Below, piece after piece: positions 19,200 through 30,566 of a DNA stretch of 64,000 bases (position 1 is its first letter; each line of letters begins with the position of its first letter). The DNA comes from Neoechinorhynchus agilis. Taxonomy: Eukaryota > Acanthocephala. The stretch spans positions 5,828,001-5,892,000 of the forward strand of contig CM121343.1 in NCBI GenBank assembly GCA_051530055.1, given 5' to 3'. Position numbers and translations under genes: made by a program. The notes below the pieces were generated by a model. It searched no databases and was not told the origin of the DNA. It saw nothing but the letters and a program-made list of their open reading frames with translations.

Positions 19200-21080
19200 A
19201 GTGAACGCAATAATTTTCGACGCTCAATTAAGGAATCCTTCTTAATCAAAGAACAGAAACAGAAAATGAATGACCAACGAGGATACAAGCTCTGTCTGCA
19301 CAGCAGGCAAAGACAACACAATCTTTGGTGATTGCTCTCGATCGACTTCTGGTTCTATTCGAGACGTTGTATTTGTTTATTTCAAATTTATGTCTTGAGA
19401 ATTTAGAGCTACGTTTTGTCCTGATAGCACACTCGATATCGTCCAATTTCCCGTTTCTATATCCTCCCTTTGCTGCCATAAGCACGACTCAAGCAAATTT
19501 CGAGAACCTGAAAGAGTATTTGCCTGATTCTCTGGTTCACTTTGTTTGTTGACCGACGTTATTGTTTCTTCCCATGGCACAAACATATTCGGCAAAGGTG
19601 GGTTTCCGGCAACTTCGAATCGCCTAGTGTTTGTGTTCCATCTTTTGCCAATTCATTGTCGTATATCGGTTTTCGTGCTGGAAAATCCTCTAAAGTCGAA
19701 TTGAATTGAAGTTAATTCAAAATTAAGCGGATGCGACGGTGGCGAATGGGCTTCATTTGGCACGACTGGAAGTTTCATTTTTTTGTGGCAGTTCGGCTTA
19801 AATTTGGGCAATGGAATTGGTAGTTTGGAAGATGTAGATCTTTGCATTAGTAATCTAAACAAGGTCAGAGTTTTGGATGAACGTTTTTGTTCCTTAAAAA
19901 AGTAATATAAGGGCATTATAAAATTGTTATGTGACAACATTGGATGAGACTTTCACTTAATGGTTTTTAAAGTTTCCGATTACGGCCCCAATCGATCCAT
20001 CTGATTAGCAGAAAAATCGTTTTTGACTATTTCCGATTACGCTGCGATTCGTGAACTGGGTTAAGCGGCCGAAGCGATCTTTGAAAACGATTGTTAGTTT
20101 TTATTCGAGGAAACTTGATGCAACCCTCCGGTTCAATGTTGAACCCCTTCAAGAACAATGACTAAATGGCTATTTTTATTAAAAAAATTGCGAAAAAATT
20201 TGAACGGGCGTTAATTCATTACACAGACCGTGAATTCTTCTGTTTTTTCGTACCTTCCGAATCGCCGCCTGCTTTCTATTGTTACATTCGTGTTCCGCTC
20301 GTCGTTCTTTTTTGTTCTCCGATCAATCGAGCGATATTTGGAGCGGATTGTGGATTTCGACGTTCGTACCGAGAACGAGCGAAGGTGTCTTAGCGCCTCA
20401 ATGTGAGTAATTTTTATTGAAATTTAATGGCAACGTCGATATTCCAATTTTCTTATTAAAATGTGATGCATTTTGGGCATAATTATTGAAATCAATTTGT
20501 TGCATTGACGAAATTATGCAGGGGGATTCTAGCATCTCAACTAGGTTTGCAATTGATTTTGATTAACAATCTATAAAAAGAATGTCTTTGTTAATTTTAT
20601 CCAATTTGGTCGTTATTACTCTTAAAATGTTGGTGCGTTCCATGATCACCCAATGCGTAATTATGGATTTGAGGATATCGTTTTGTAATTAGAAATACGA
20701 TTTATTAAAGAAAATTCCACATTCGAGAGCTTATGAAACACTGCTTGGTTATCCATTCGCATGTTTGATGAAAGAATTTATTTAAATAGACACTTAGGCG
20801 AACTGGATTAAAGCGAAAAAGGACTCTATTTTTCCTCCTTGCTTTCACCGAATTACTATTTCTTCGGGGATCTACAAAGCATGTGAAGTAGGGTGAAGTG
20901 GACGTCGTAAGAGCACAATGGTTGCGGATAGTTCGATAACGGTTTCTTGTGGCTTTTGAAATTTTTACATTTAGTTTTAAGATTGAAGTTCATAAAAGAC
21001 ACCTTATAAACATTCTTTGGCTTACTCGTTGCATCCAAAAGGTTAGGAACGCATCTCAATGAGAATTAAATTCCAATAGT
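19200..21080. other. Intergenic, no gene recognised
   Basis: Short open frames on both strands have no recognisable domain. The region lies between two Penelope-like fragments and may be decayed repeat. No RNA gene was seen. Confidence 0.4.
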
Positions 21081-21530
21081 CTAGAGGAAAAATAGCAGTT
21101 CTATTAGTCGATGGTGGTCCATTGAAATTCTGCAGCCACAAATCTCAGTGGATTTGATAAAACCCTCCTATTCAAGTAACAGTGCAAGACTGATAAAAAA
21201 GCGAAGAGGCAAAATAATAATCGAATCGTCAAGTGATGAAGACGTTGCTATTCCACGTGCTGAAATTGATGATAAAAACGTAAAAATCGACCACGACTCG
21301 AAAACAAAGAAGAGGAAAAATAGCAGTTCGAGTAGTCGACCGTGGCCCACTGAAATTCTGAAGCCACAAATCTCAGTGGATTTGATCGTCTATACAATAC
21401 TAAAAAAATCACTATCAGAAGCACATTCAAGAAAAGTAAAATTGAGCCGACTCATGGGATATATAGAATGCATTGTGAACAGCGTGAGAAAGTATATATC
21501 GGACAAACGATGCAAGGCATTGAAAAGAGG

Positions 21531-24500
21531 TGATGTATGACCAAAACAGGGGCTTTATTGCACAAAAAACACCAAACACCACCAGGGGCGCGTGCTATAT
21601 GGTAGCAAACGCGCGTTGATGACGCGGGGACGACGGCGCCAACAGTATCAATTAATCAATATCACAATCTTCCCCCTTCGCTCTTAGTTTGCTGGGGATC
21701 CGACAGGACCTCCTAACTTCCAGTCCATGTTCTGTGACATATTTTGAGCCCATTTCCAGGTGTTGGGCATTAATGTTTTCTTTCACCGGAACATCTCCCG
21801 AATTTACTGCAGACGGTAAATCGTCTTCGCTGCTTTTTATGGTGGTCAGATCTTCACCAGGAGGAGCTGGTCTTTGCGTCGAAACCAAATCTCGCCGGCC
21901 ATCAGGGTGTTCAATCAGTGCAGTTTTCTCGTTGTCACTGACCAACACGACTTCACTTACTCTATCGTCGAATTTGGTCCTTGGAATCATGTTCCGTAAG
22001 AGCACCGTTTTATTTGAAGATATCCAGTCAGGAATGGAGGAGATTAGCTAACTTCTTGGGAAGCTGAACATCCGTTTATGCTGTGTCTTTCCTGTGCTAG
22101 TACAGAGTAACATTCGTATTTTTCCCAGCGCTTCGTGAAGCACCTCGGACCATCTAGATAAAGGAATATTTCTATCGTTTAGCACAAATTCTATCGTTTT
22201 CCAAATGACTCCATTTAGATGCTCACATTGTCCGTTACCCTGAGGGTGGTAGGCGTTTGTATGACTCAAACAAATTCGCCGAACATTCAGCCATTCGCGC
22301 AGACATGTGAACGACGACCCTCGATCAGGATGGATATATTCAGGGCATCGGAAAATCGAGACCGTGTTAGCTGAACAGTCGCGACAGGCAAACGCCATTG
22401 GGAATCTGGAGTACTCATCCACTGCTACCAGGAGATATTGGTGTCCATGAGGCGTCATTGGTAACGGCCCTCGCTGAAATGCTGCGACTCCATTGGTAAC
22501 ACTTATGGGGATCTTTTTGAAGCGATACAGCTTGCCGCAAGCTTCGACTTTTGGTACAGTCAAAGCGGCCACGGCGATTCAAGAATGCTTTCCACGTGCC
22601 ACGCCTTAATCAAAATGAAGATAATATGGAAATGGTAGATTTGGTTACCAAATTAATCATAAACATTGCCAATGATTGGAAAATCCTTTGGATATGCCAT
22701 GGGTATAGTATCTCTCACTAGGATCGATTGACACTTGATAATATGCATCTTTCAAGTCTATTTGACTGAACACTACTGTGACCGAGTCGCTAGTAGACAT
22801 GTTCTATATTCTACACAAAACCGAACACACGCACCTACACATATACGCGCATGCAGTTACTACTGTTTATCACCCGATCGATGGCATGACGACATCATGT
22901 CCACTATAACAACTACATTTTTAGCGATTGCATTAACCATTTTGTCTATTCTAGGCAGGGGATAGGCGTCCAAATACGTGAAGCGGTTTATTGTTCGTGA
23001 AAAATCTACCACTAGTCTATTTTTACCCTTTTCCTTTTTAATAATGAGAACTTGGGCTCGCCACGGAGAGTTTGACGGCTCTATGATCCCCTCGTTCAGC
23101 ATACGCTCGATCTCTGATATCATGAAGGCAGTATCATTTCAACTGAACGTTCGTGATTTCGTGATAACGGGCTAACAGTCTGGGCTTGAATTCTCGAAAA
23201 GAAATGGAACGAACTCTGGTTCGCCATTTGTTTCGGTAGTGGTCGTGGCTGCGAGTTCAAGAATATCCTCGTGGCCAGATGTTCTCAACCACAACTCCTT
23301 ATATGGTTTGACGAACGGCAATCTCAAAATTATGTCACAGCATAATTCGGACAGGATGAACAACCACATTGACACATTCACGTAGGCCGGTTTCACAATG
23401 AATTTCATCTCCTTAGCGATTTTATCGTTGATCAAATTAAGTGAACTTCCGGTGTCCATCAGGGCAGAAAACTTTGTATTACCAGTTCGTATCTCCATCA
23501 TCAAGTAACCCTTATTCAGTCCATTCGTTGTAGTAGTAGCAAGGAATATAAATGAAAGTTTGACCTGAGTATTTTTCTTTGATTGACACATTTTGGCGAA
23601 ATATCCCTTTTTTGAACATTCGTAGCATTTTGCTTGATTCGCAGGGCAAAGGAGTCTTGGGTGTCGCTTTTTTCCACAAAAAAGCAAGGCGATTTCAAAT
23701 GAAGGTTGTCGTGCTTGTCAGATCGATCTTTTACATGAGCAGCATTGCATTTAGCGGAATCACTATCTATGTCGGAAACATCAACAAAATCGCGCTCAGC
23801 TATTGTCAAACTTCTTAGCATGTTACTCGACGTGGTATTAAATTGATCCATGCTGTCCGTCGCACATTGGACACTTTTAGCGATTTCGACGGCTTTTGTC
23901 AATACCAAATCCTCTTGTTCGAGCAATCGTTGTCTTATTGCATCGGATCTGATGCCGGAGATGAAAGCATCTCGGACGAATTCCGATTTGGCCTCCTCCA
24001 CATTGACAGCTTTGAATCGGCAATTGCGAGCCATGTTAGTTAGACATTGGACGTATTGATCGATGCTCTCGTTCTCTGATTGTTTGCGGGTAGAGAGAAG
24101 ATGCCTGCTCAGCACTTCATTGTGCTTTTTTGGTATATCTTTTCCAATAAGGCCCAGGCTTCTTCAAAAGTCTTGGTATCTTCCAAAACTTCGTATACAT
24201 CGGGCCCAATATTGGCGCATAGGTATTCTAGTTTATCATTATCAAGATCGACCGATTGAATCGTATATTTGAAGTTTCTCTTCCATAGTTTGAACTTTTT
24301 TTCGAAATCTTGTTCGTGCGGCATCGTATTGAACCTTTCCAGCCTGGAATTCGCTTTTAACGTTCTATTCGAACTAATCGAACTTGTTGAATCGTCTATT
24401 GCAAGAAATTGTTTTTGTGCAATAAATTGATGTATGACCAAAACAGGGGCTCTATTGCACACAAAAAACACCAAACACCACCAGGGGCGCGTGAGGGCCC

Positions 24501-24917
24501 AGTGGCCGTGTGGTGTGCGCGCTCATGATGTGTCGATGGTTCAACGCCACCGGTCGCAGGGTTCCACGGGTGTGCGGGTCTGCTGGAAGGGTAAAGGTCA
24601 GGTTTGAGATCGCCCATCGGCCACCCCAAAAAAGTGGGTTGACCCTGTTCCTTCGAGTGCGGCTAAGCGCCCCCGATGTGTGCAAGTCAGCCGAAAGGCT
24701 TCCAAAAGGAATATAGCCGAGAGGCCCAAAAGAAGATGTCGAAAAGACCAATCAACTCAATATGAAGAAAAAACAACTCATAAACTAACAGTATGCGAAT
24801 GTGATCAAATAAATAAGGGGCGCGTGCTATATGGTAGCAAAAGCGCTGTGATGACGCGTGGACAACGGCAGCGATTGTTCGCAAGTATTTACGACGTATC
24901 AATTAATCAATATCACA
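21531..24917 (-). mobile_element. Ty3/Gypsy LTR retroelement inserted into the GIY-YIG element
   Basis: A fossil Ty3/Gypsy element on the minus strand. LTRs lie at 21531-21666 and 24428-24917 (both start TGATGTATGACC and end ATATCACA on the plus strand), and a 5-base target duplication AGAGG lies at 21526-21530 and 24918-24922. Parts in transcription order: gag with a CCHC zinc knuckle (about 24470-23520), aspartic protease with the DTGS box (about 23460), the start of reverse transcriptase (about 23120-22860), and integrase core (about 22570-22050). A purine-rich tract precedes the 21.5 kb LTR. Most of RT and RNase H are not found. It is broken in several places. LTR divergence of several per cent suggests moderate age. 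Confidence 0.88.
24484..24826. mobile_element. Insertion inside the right LTR, bounded by 10-base direct repeats
   Basis: The right LTR is about 350 bases longer than the left one. The extra block is bounded by identical copies of GGGGCGCGTG at 24484-24493 and 24817-24826, while the left LTR has this string once. That fits a later insertion of a ~323-base sequence with a target-site duplication. The insert is GC-richer than its surroundings and carries no recognisable frame or terminal inverted repeat. Confidence 0.65.
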
Positions 24918-25268
24918 AGAGGATCGCTCAACATAAGCAATCCTGCAGTCGATTTGAGCATTCCTCGGCAATATCTAATCATCAAGAGACATGTAAGCAT
25001 CGAGTGGATATTGGTGGCAGAGCAAAACTTAAAAAGGCGGCTTCTTTTGGACCTCTTACACGTCGCTGTGTCCAACACAATGGAAGGAAATAAAACTAGC
25101 GATGAAGACTGCTATTCCACGTGCTGAAATTGATGATAAAAACATAAAACTCGACCATGACTCGAAAAACAAAGAAAAGGAAAAATAGCAACTCGAGTGG
25201 TCGATCGTGGAACATTGAAATTCTGCAGCACAAATCTCAGTGGATTTGATAAAACCCTCCTATTCAAG

Positions 25269-26095
25269 CTACCTCAGACCTTAGTTCGTAAATTCGTATT
25301 AAAAACAAACTTTTCTCCATTTTAAGAATGAACGCTTCGAGACGAATTTGATCCTGCGAAGATTTTGTTCGATTATTTACAACCCGATAAGACGAGAAAT
25401 CCATCGGGATTCTTGATTTGCACGGCTTGAGATCGGGCCAAAAATATCGCTTGATTCCATTTCTACAAATAAATATTTTGCTGTCAATTTAAACGGCACT
25501 TAATAAAACAAGATTATTGAAAATCGTTTTCTAACACTTCAGAAAAAAATTAAATATCCAAGCGCTCAAAACATCATTATCCTTTATTGCCTCGAGGGTG
25601 CATCCAGCATTCTCTTTCTGAATCGCTGATTCTCTGATAGAATTATTTTTCAACCTTAGCTAAAAATTGTGCGGTTCTTAGTCCGACGGCATCTAATGTC
25701 TCATTGGAGAGAAGTTGGAAAATGTAAAACGACGGACTGAGGCATTTGTACATCGCCCTAAAATATAAATTCTCAGGGACTTGAATTATTGTGCAAATCT
25801 GAAGATAAAATAAATTAACTTTTTGCTTGTGTCTTTTAACATCTGAATCAATTTGTAATGCTCACGGAATATTGACATATTAATTTTATCCATTAACTCT
25901 TCTATTTTTAGCCAATAATTGGAATCGAATGAGTCGATATGAATTTGTTTAATCGTCGACTTTGACAATTTATTTTGTTTTGGCCTCGTCTTTTCAGTAA
26001 ATTTTCTACGAATTTTTAAATGGTGGAATTAAGAAATTCTAGCTCAGTAAAATTTTCTTAAGTAAAGGAAAGACTGTCAGTACAGAGAATTTCCA
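25269..26095. other. Intergenic, AT-rich, no gene recognised
   Basis: Only short frames without family resemblance are present. Confidence 0.4.
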
Positions 26096-26368
26096 ATATA
26101 AACGATTGAATCAGTTGTTTGATTTAAGAAGTCTATTATGAACGATTGGGTATTGAGAATGACAGATTCAAGAGCGGCATTTATTTTCCCGTCAATGATT
26201 TGCTTTTATACTTTTTAAAAATCACTTTTTTGTGCGTAGTCAAGTTTATCGGATTTTTAGATTGACATTAGTGAATTATCAGATTCGTGAGTTATAGAAC
26301 AATCTACGGGGGAAACAAATTTCGAAAGAGATTCGAATTGTCCTTATTAAACAGTTCTAATGCTCTCG
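26096..26368 (+). repeat. Left arm of a large inverted repeat around the protein kinase D-like gene
   Basis: It matches the reverse complement of 30567-31280 once the 476-base insertion in that arm (30664-31139) is set aside. Shared blocks include gaatcagttgtttgattta, attttcccgt, tttatcg-atttttagattg, caatctacgg, attcgaattgtcc and cagttctaatgctctcg. Identity is moderate with small indels. The two arms enclose about 4.2 kb. Confidence 0.82.
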
Positions 26369-27368
26369 GATATTCAAAGCTGTCCCGGATTTTATATGCA
26401 TTAGACTTGAAGCTCAAGAAAAATTTCAAATTTTAACTGAGTTTGATTTACCCATCTTATTTAAAATAGGAAATAAACAGATGACATTTAAATGATCCCT
26501 GATCTCTTGAAGTTTTGGTTTTTGAACACTTTACACTTTTGCGTCCACTTTTGGAAGATTATAGTGGGATAATTCGATATTTCTTTTATTTTCATTGTAC
26601 TTGAAGAGTTGATTGCATTATTCGTTAGTTCTATTCTTTAAAAACGCATTTATACAGAGGATGTTCAGTACTTTAATTATTGAATATTCTTTAAGAAGAA
26701 TCCCAACAGTTTCATGGTACGCCAAACAGAGATTTTGATGAATATACGGGATCAAAATTCGTTGTAATTATTTTCGATTAAAGAGCTCTTAATTATAAGT
26801 CTCATATTCTGCTACCATTGCTGTGATTTGACTCATGTCGAGTTAATAAACGGATGCAACTTGAATTCTCGTGGTTATTTCCGCGTGGGATTAATGTTGC
26901 AGTTATTGCGTTTTGTCTAAGCATCCACTATAATTCTAAAATTTCATTTTTCATCCGTTGCGTTATTTTTAACTTTCGGATCTGCGAAGATACACCTTTC
27001 GACGAATGAGTAAGTTCACTGAGCGTAGTGAGTCTTAAATTCCTCTCCATAACGAATTCTAAACACTCATTGCGTGCCACCACAACTTGGGTCAACATCC
27101 GGTAGCATGACGGACGGCTATAGAATCCGATTGCTATTTGGACTCTCGGAGCGTTCATTCAGCGTGATTAGACCCGGGAATAATAAAACTGAGCTTAACG
27201 ACGTTCTTTACGATGATGCAATAAGAATGATAGCCTTGAAAATCTCAATAATTTCTTGTTTTATCGAGAACGACAAGCTTAAATGAAGCATATCCATCTG
27301 CCCAAAATGTTGAGCTTAGTTCCAAGTTAAAATATTTCGCTTGTTTCGAGTCATTCGGCAAGTCTTGC
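26369..27368. other. 5' flank of the kinase gene
   Basis: No other gene is supported. The promoter of the kinase presumably lies here. No poly(A)-type or LTR structure marks the boundary of the kinase copy. Confidence 0.4.
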
Positions 27369-29105
27369 ATGAAGATGGTGAGTACTTTTGAAGATATTGG
27401 TTACGATAATGATATCCATGTTGTGCTATGGCCAGAACTGGATCAGAAATTACATAATTCCACTCACGAATTCATTAGAACGGCTGTAAAGCGCCCGATG
27501 TATTGTCGACATTGCAAAACTTTAATGTGGAATCTCCGTCGTTGTTATTACCGTTGTTCAAAATGTAAAATGTGCGTTCATGAGAAATGCATTGATTTAT
27601 TTAATTCTACCCACAGTAACCGTTCATGTATTTCTAAAGTAGGCGCAGTTTCACGTTGCAGCACAATAGCAAAGTTCAATTCGAGTCGTAATTTGAATGC
27701 TAGGATACAATCGGACAGTGGCCGTAATTATAGAAGTTATACTGAGCGAGGATATAATCGAAACGAGAAGATTCACAGCGAGCCTGCTTTTGAACAACCT
27801 AATAAGGGTCTTCTTTTTCTTGAGCATGGGTTGAAAAACATTAAACTGAACGAGAATGAATGTTCTGGCACCTATATATATGTCGATGGTTTCACGAGTA
27901 GGCAAGTCGATTTTGCGTTAATTGCACCGACGGCCGAGTTGAAATTGATTTTTGAAAATGGTCAACAAATATGCATTCCTGAACAATCACAGGCTGAAGT
28001 GAACAAGGTTTCTAGAACATGGCGAACGATCGGTATTCCAAATCTGGCGACTCCAAATGATATAGATTTTATTTGTCAGACAATTAGAGCTGGACTAGAG
28101 AACTTAAAGTTTAAAAGAGGGATCAAAAGCTCGTTTCGGCTCACAGAAAAACATCCAAATCATGATTTTGATGATATTTTTGAGGTCGACACCAAAAACC
28201 TGCTGGGAGCAGGGCGTTTTGGTAAGGTGTATTGCGGACATAACCGAGAAACAAAACAAGCAGTGGCTATTAAAATTATTCACGCAACAAAAGCGTCGGA
28301 TCAGCTTAGTTCCGCCGACCATGAAGCCGATCTTTTGTTTGATTTAAAGTATCCAGGGGTATTAAAATGCGAGGGCATATTCTATAGGTCTGATTCTGTC
28401 ATAATCGTCACGGAAAAAATGGACTACGATATGCTATTCTATATATTACGCTCGGAGAACCCGAAGGGTAGATTGGCGGAGGATATTACCAAGTATTTCT
28501 GTTTTCAGTTATCTTCAGCGATCCGTTACCTTCATTCAAAGGATATTGCACATTGTGATTTAAAACCAGAAAATGTTCTTTTAAAGATTTACCCCGAAGA
28601 TGTTATCCAAACAAAAATTGCAGATTTTGGACATGCTAAGATTATACGGGATGGATCTGTGAGACACACCCTTGTTGGAACTCTTGCATATTTAGCCCCA
28701 GAAGCATTCAATAGCGATTTAAGAAAGCATCATGGATACAATCGGTCGTTGGATATATGGTCATTTGGAGTGATTGCTTACGTTAGTCTATGTGGATATT
28801 TTCCATACCGGGAGGATATTGATCTAGTTCAGCAAGTGATTGCAAATGATAATATATTTGCAAGCAAGGTATGGGATGAGATATCGCCGGCTGCGAAGGG
28901 TTACATTAGTGAGAAATTATTGGTTCCCGATGCGGGGCGTCGGACAAATTCACAATCGCTTATATACCATGAGTGGTTCACTAAGGATAAAGCGCTTTTA
29001 CGGTCGCTTAAGATTCTTGAAGAAAAAGTTGGGATGCAATGGTTGACTGACGAGTTTCAGGAAAGCCCAGCAGAAACTAGTGATAGCGAATGCGACACTG
29101 AGTGA
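27369..29105 (+). CDS. Protein kinase D-like serine/threonine kinase, intronless
   Basis: This is an uninterrupted 578-codon frame. Domains: one C1 zinc finger (residues ~33-85: H-x12-C-x2-C ... C-x2-C-x4-H-x2-C ... C), a diverged PH-like segment (~165-255), and a protein kinase D-type catalytic domain (~268-540). The catalytic domain has a GAGRFGKV glycine loop, the VAIK lysine, HCDLKPENVLL, DFGHAK, the activation loop GSVRHTLVGT and the YLAPE motif, so all catalytic residues are present. One activation-loop serine is kept and the second is threonine. PKD acts downstream of diacylglycerol and PKC. Family members are usually 700-900 residues with two C1 domains; here the first C1 and N-terminus are missing. 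The lack of introns beside intron-rich neighbours, the transposon surroundings and the flanking inverted repeats suggest a retrocopied or transposon-carried gene that stayed open. Confidence 0.88.
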   Translation: MKMVSTFEDIGYDNDIHVVLWPELDQKLHNSTHEFIRTAVKRPMYCRHCKTLMWNLRRCYYRCSKCKMCVHEKCIDLFNSTHSNRSCISKVGAVSRCSTIAKFNSSRNLNARIQSDSGRNYRSYTERGYNRNEKIHSEPAFEQPNKGLLFLEHGLKNIKLNENECSGTYIYVDGFTSRQVDFALIAPTAELKLIFENGQQICIPEQSQAEVNKVSRTWRTIGIPNLATPNDIDFICQTIRAGLENLKFKRGIKSSFRLTEKHPNHDFDDIFEVDTKNLLGAGRFGKVYCGHNRETKQAVAIKIIHATKASDQLSSADHEADLLFDLKYPGVLKCEGIFYRSDSVIIVTEKMDYDMLFYILRSENPKGRLAEDITKYFCFQLSSAIRYLHSKDIAHCDLKPENVLLKIYPEDVIQTKIADFGHAKIIRDGSVRHTLVGTLAYLAPEAFNSDLRKHHGYNRSLDIWSFGVIAYVSLCGYFPYREDIDLVQQVIANDNIFASKVWDEISPAAKGYISEKLLVPDAGRRTNSQSLIYHEWFTKDKALLRSLKILEEKVGMQWLTDEFQESPAETSDSECDTE

Positions 29106-29558
29106 TCTATATACATAGACGAAGAGAGAGTGATATTTGTTCGTTCCAGTAAACCATCACATCAATCGACTGTTCAATAAAGCTCCCCGGGGAAGTTCCT
29201 AGTCCAGTACATAATTGACAGATCCAATGTTTGCTTTGGAATAAGGTTGTGAATCTGCTGTGATTTTTCGTTGCTCGCATAAACAACTATGAGTATAAAG
29301 CCAAGCATTGTGCGCTAGAGAAAGTATTCTTCAGACTTGGCATCGCATTCCGCGATTTGCGTATGTATCATTGTGATATTTATATGAGCTAAAAATCGTT
29401 CATCGGATCCCTCACCAACTACTACACAGCAGTCTCAACTCTTTGGTGGTGATCTAGTCCGTGGATGCATTTAGATTGAAAATCCGGTATTTTTCCATAG
29501 TTGACGACACCAACGTTTTCTCCCTTATGATCTCGGCATCTTGTAACCCTTCATTCTT

Positions 29559-30330
29559 TTGCAGGGCGACACATTGGCTCCTTTCCTCTTCACCTTGGTG
29601 CTTAATTGGGTAATGAGATGGGCACTACCGAATGATGAAGATGGACTTCTTCTGTTGAGGAAAAGAGGTCGTAGGTATCCTGAGATACGCGCCTCCTACA
29701 TGGCATATGCCGACGACATCGTATTGATGTCCTCAACAGTCGAAGGGGCTCAACGCATGCTAAATAGACTGTGCGAGAGGGCGAACTCGAAAAAGACGGA
29801 ATTCTTGACGATTCCGCATGTCGCGCATACAGTCTCTGGCGAAGGGCCGAATGGCGTTGGGCAATTGAAACAGATAGAGCGGTATGTCTATCTGAGAGCT
29901 GTCGTTCCTGAGGTGAGTGCGGATGTCAGCCGGCGGAGAGCTATAGCTTGGAGAGCAATGGGGCAACTTAAGCCACTGTTTGACAGTGAGTCTTTGCCAG
30001 ATGAACCCCGTTCGCAGCTGTTCAGGACTCTAATTGAGAGCATTCTTTACTACAATGCAGAGACCTGGACACTGTCTCCAACGGCGACGGGGCAGTTGGA
30101 CCAAAATCATTCATCTCTCTTACGTGCGGCGTTCAAGGTCAGATGGTCAGATAAAGTCAAAAACAAAGCACTGTATAAGAGAGCCGGAGTCTAATTTGCG
30201 CCGCAGACGACTGCAGTTCACGGGCAATATAATTCGGTCCGAGGCATCTTGCCCACAGGTCGTCCAACAGTTCCTTTTCTGGAAGCCAACGACATTGTAT
30301 CGTAAAGGCCATACGATGACCTGATTTTAA
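29559..30330 (+). pseudogene. LINE reverse transcriptase C-terminal remnant
   Basis: The frame carries LQGDTLAPFLFTLVLNWVM, the catalytic YADDIVLMSS box, KKTEFLT, and the C-terminal RT text SILYYNAETWTLSPTATG and RAAFKVRWSDKV. A shifted frame continues RRRRLQFTGNIIRSEASC to about 30320. It lacks the endonuclease and most of the palm domain, so it is a 5'-truncated dead copy with at least one frameshift, as is usual for LINEs. The tail resembles RTE/BovB-like endonuclease-RT proteins; the clade is uncertain. It lies between the kinase gene and the right arm of the large inverted repeat. Confidence 0.85.
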
Positions 30331-30566
30331 GAGACGCGAATTGCCCGCGTAACAGGACTGCTGTCATGTATTTTAGATCCCTTGCGGAGTCTAATTCTAT
30401 TTGACGGGCTTATACCTACCGTGCAACGTAGCAAACTACCGTTGCATACAATACAGCCGATGCGACAAATTGCCTCAAAGTGGCAATGGAGAACCAGTTA
30501 GAGGTTTTGAACCGGATAATTAAAAGTGGATATTGTGGTATAAAAGACTGAACCGTTTTAAAGTTT

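Larger units (their letters stand above)
21082..25268 (+). mobile_element. GIY-YIG (Penelope-like) element, split by a Gypsy insertion, with internal direct repeats
   Basis: Three related direct repeats lie at about 21086-21180, 21312-21390 and 25095-25268 (shared text: gaggaaaaatagcagttc, acaaatctcagtggatttga, aaaccctcctattcaag). Between them is a GIY-YIG nuclease segment: GIYRMHCEQREKVYIGQTM just left of the Gypsy insertion and an SAISNHQETCKH block just right of it, as in Penelope-like nucleases. The repeats could be the pseudo-LTRs known for that group. The nuclease segment is interrupted exactly where the LTR element at 21531-24917 sits. An RT was not found here, so only part of the element is left. 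Confidence 0.7.
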
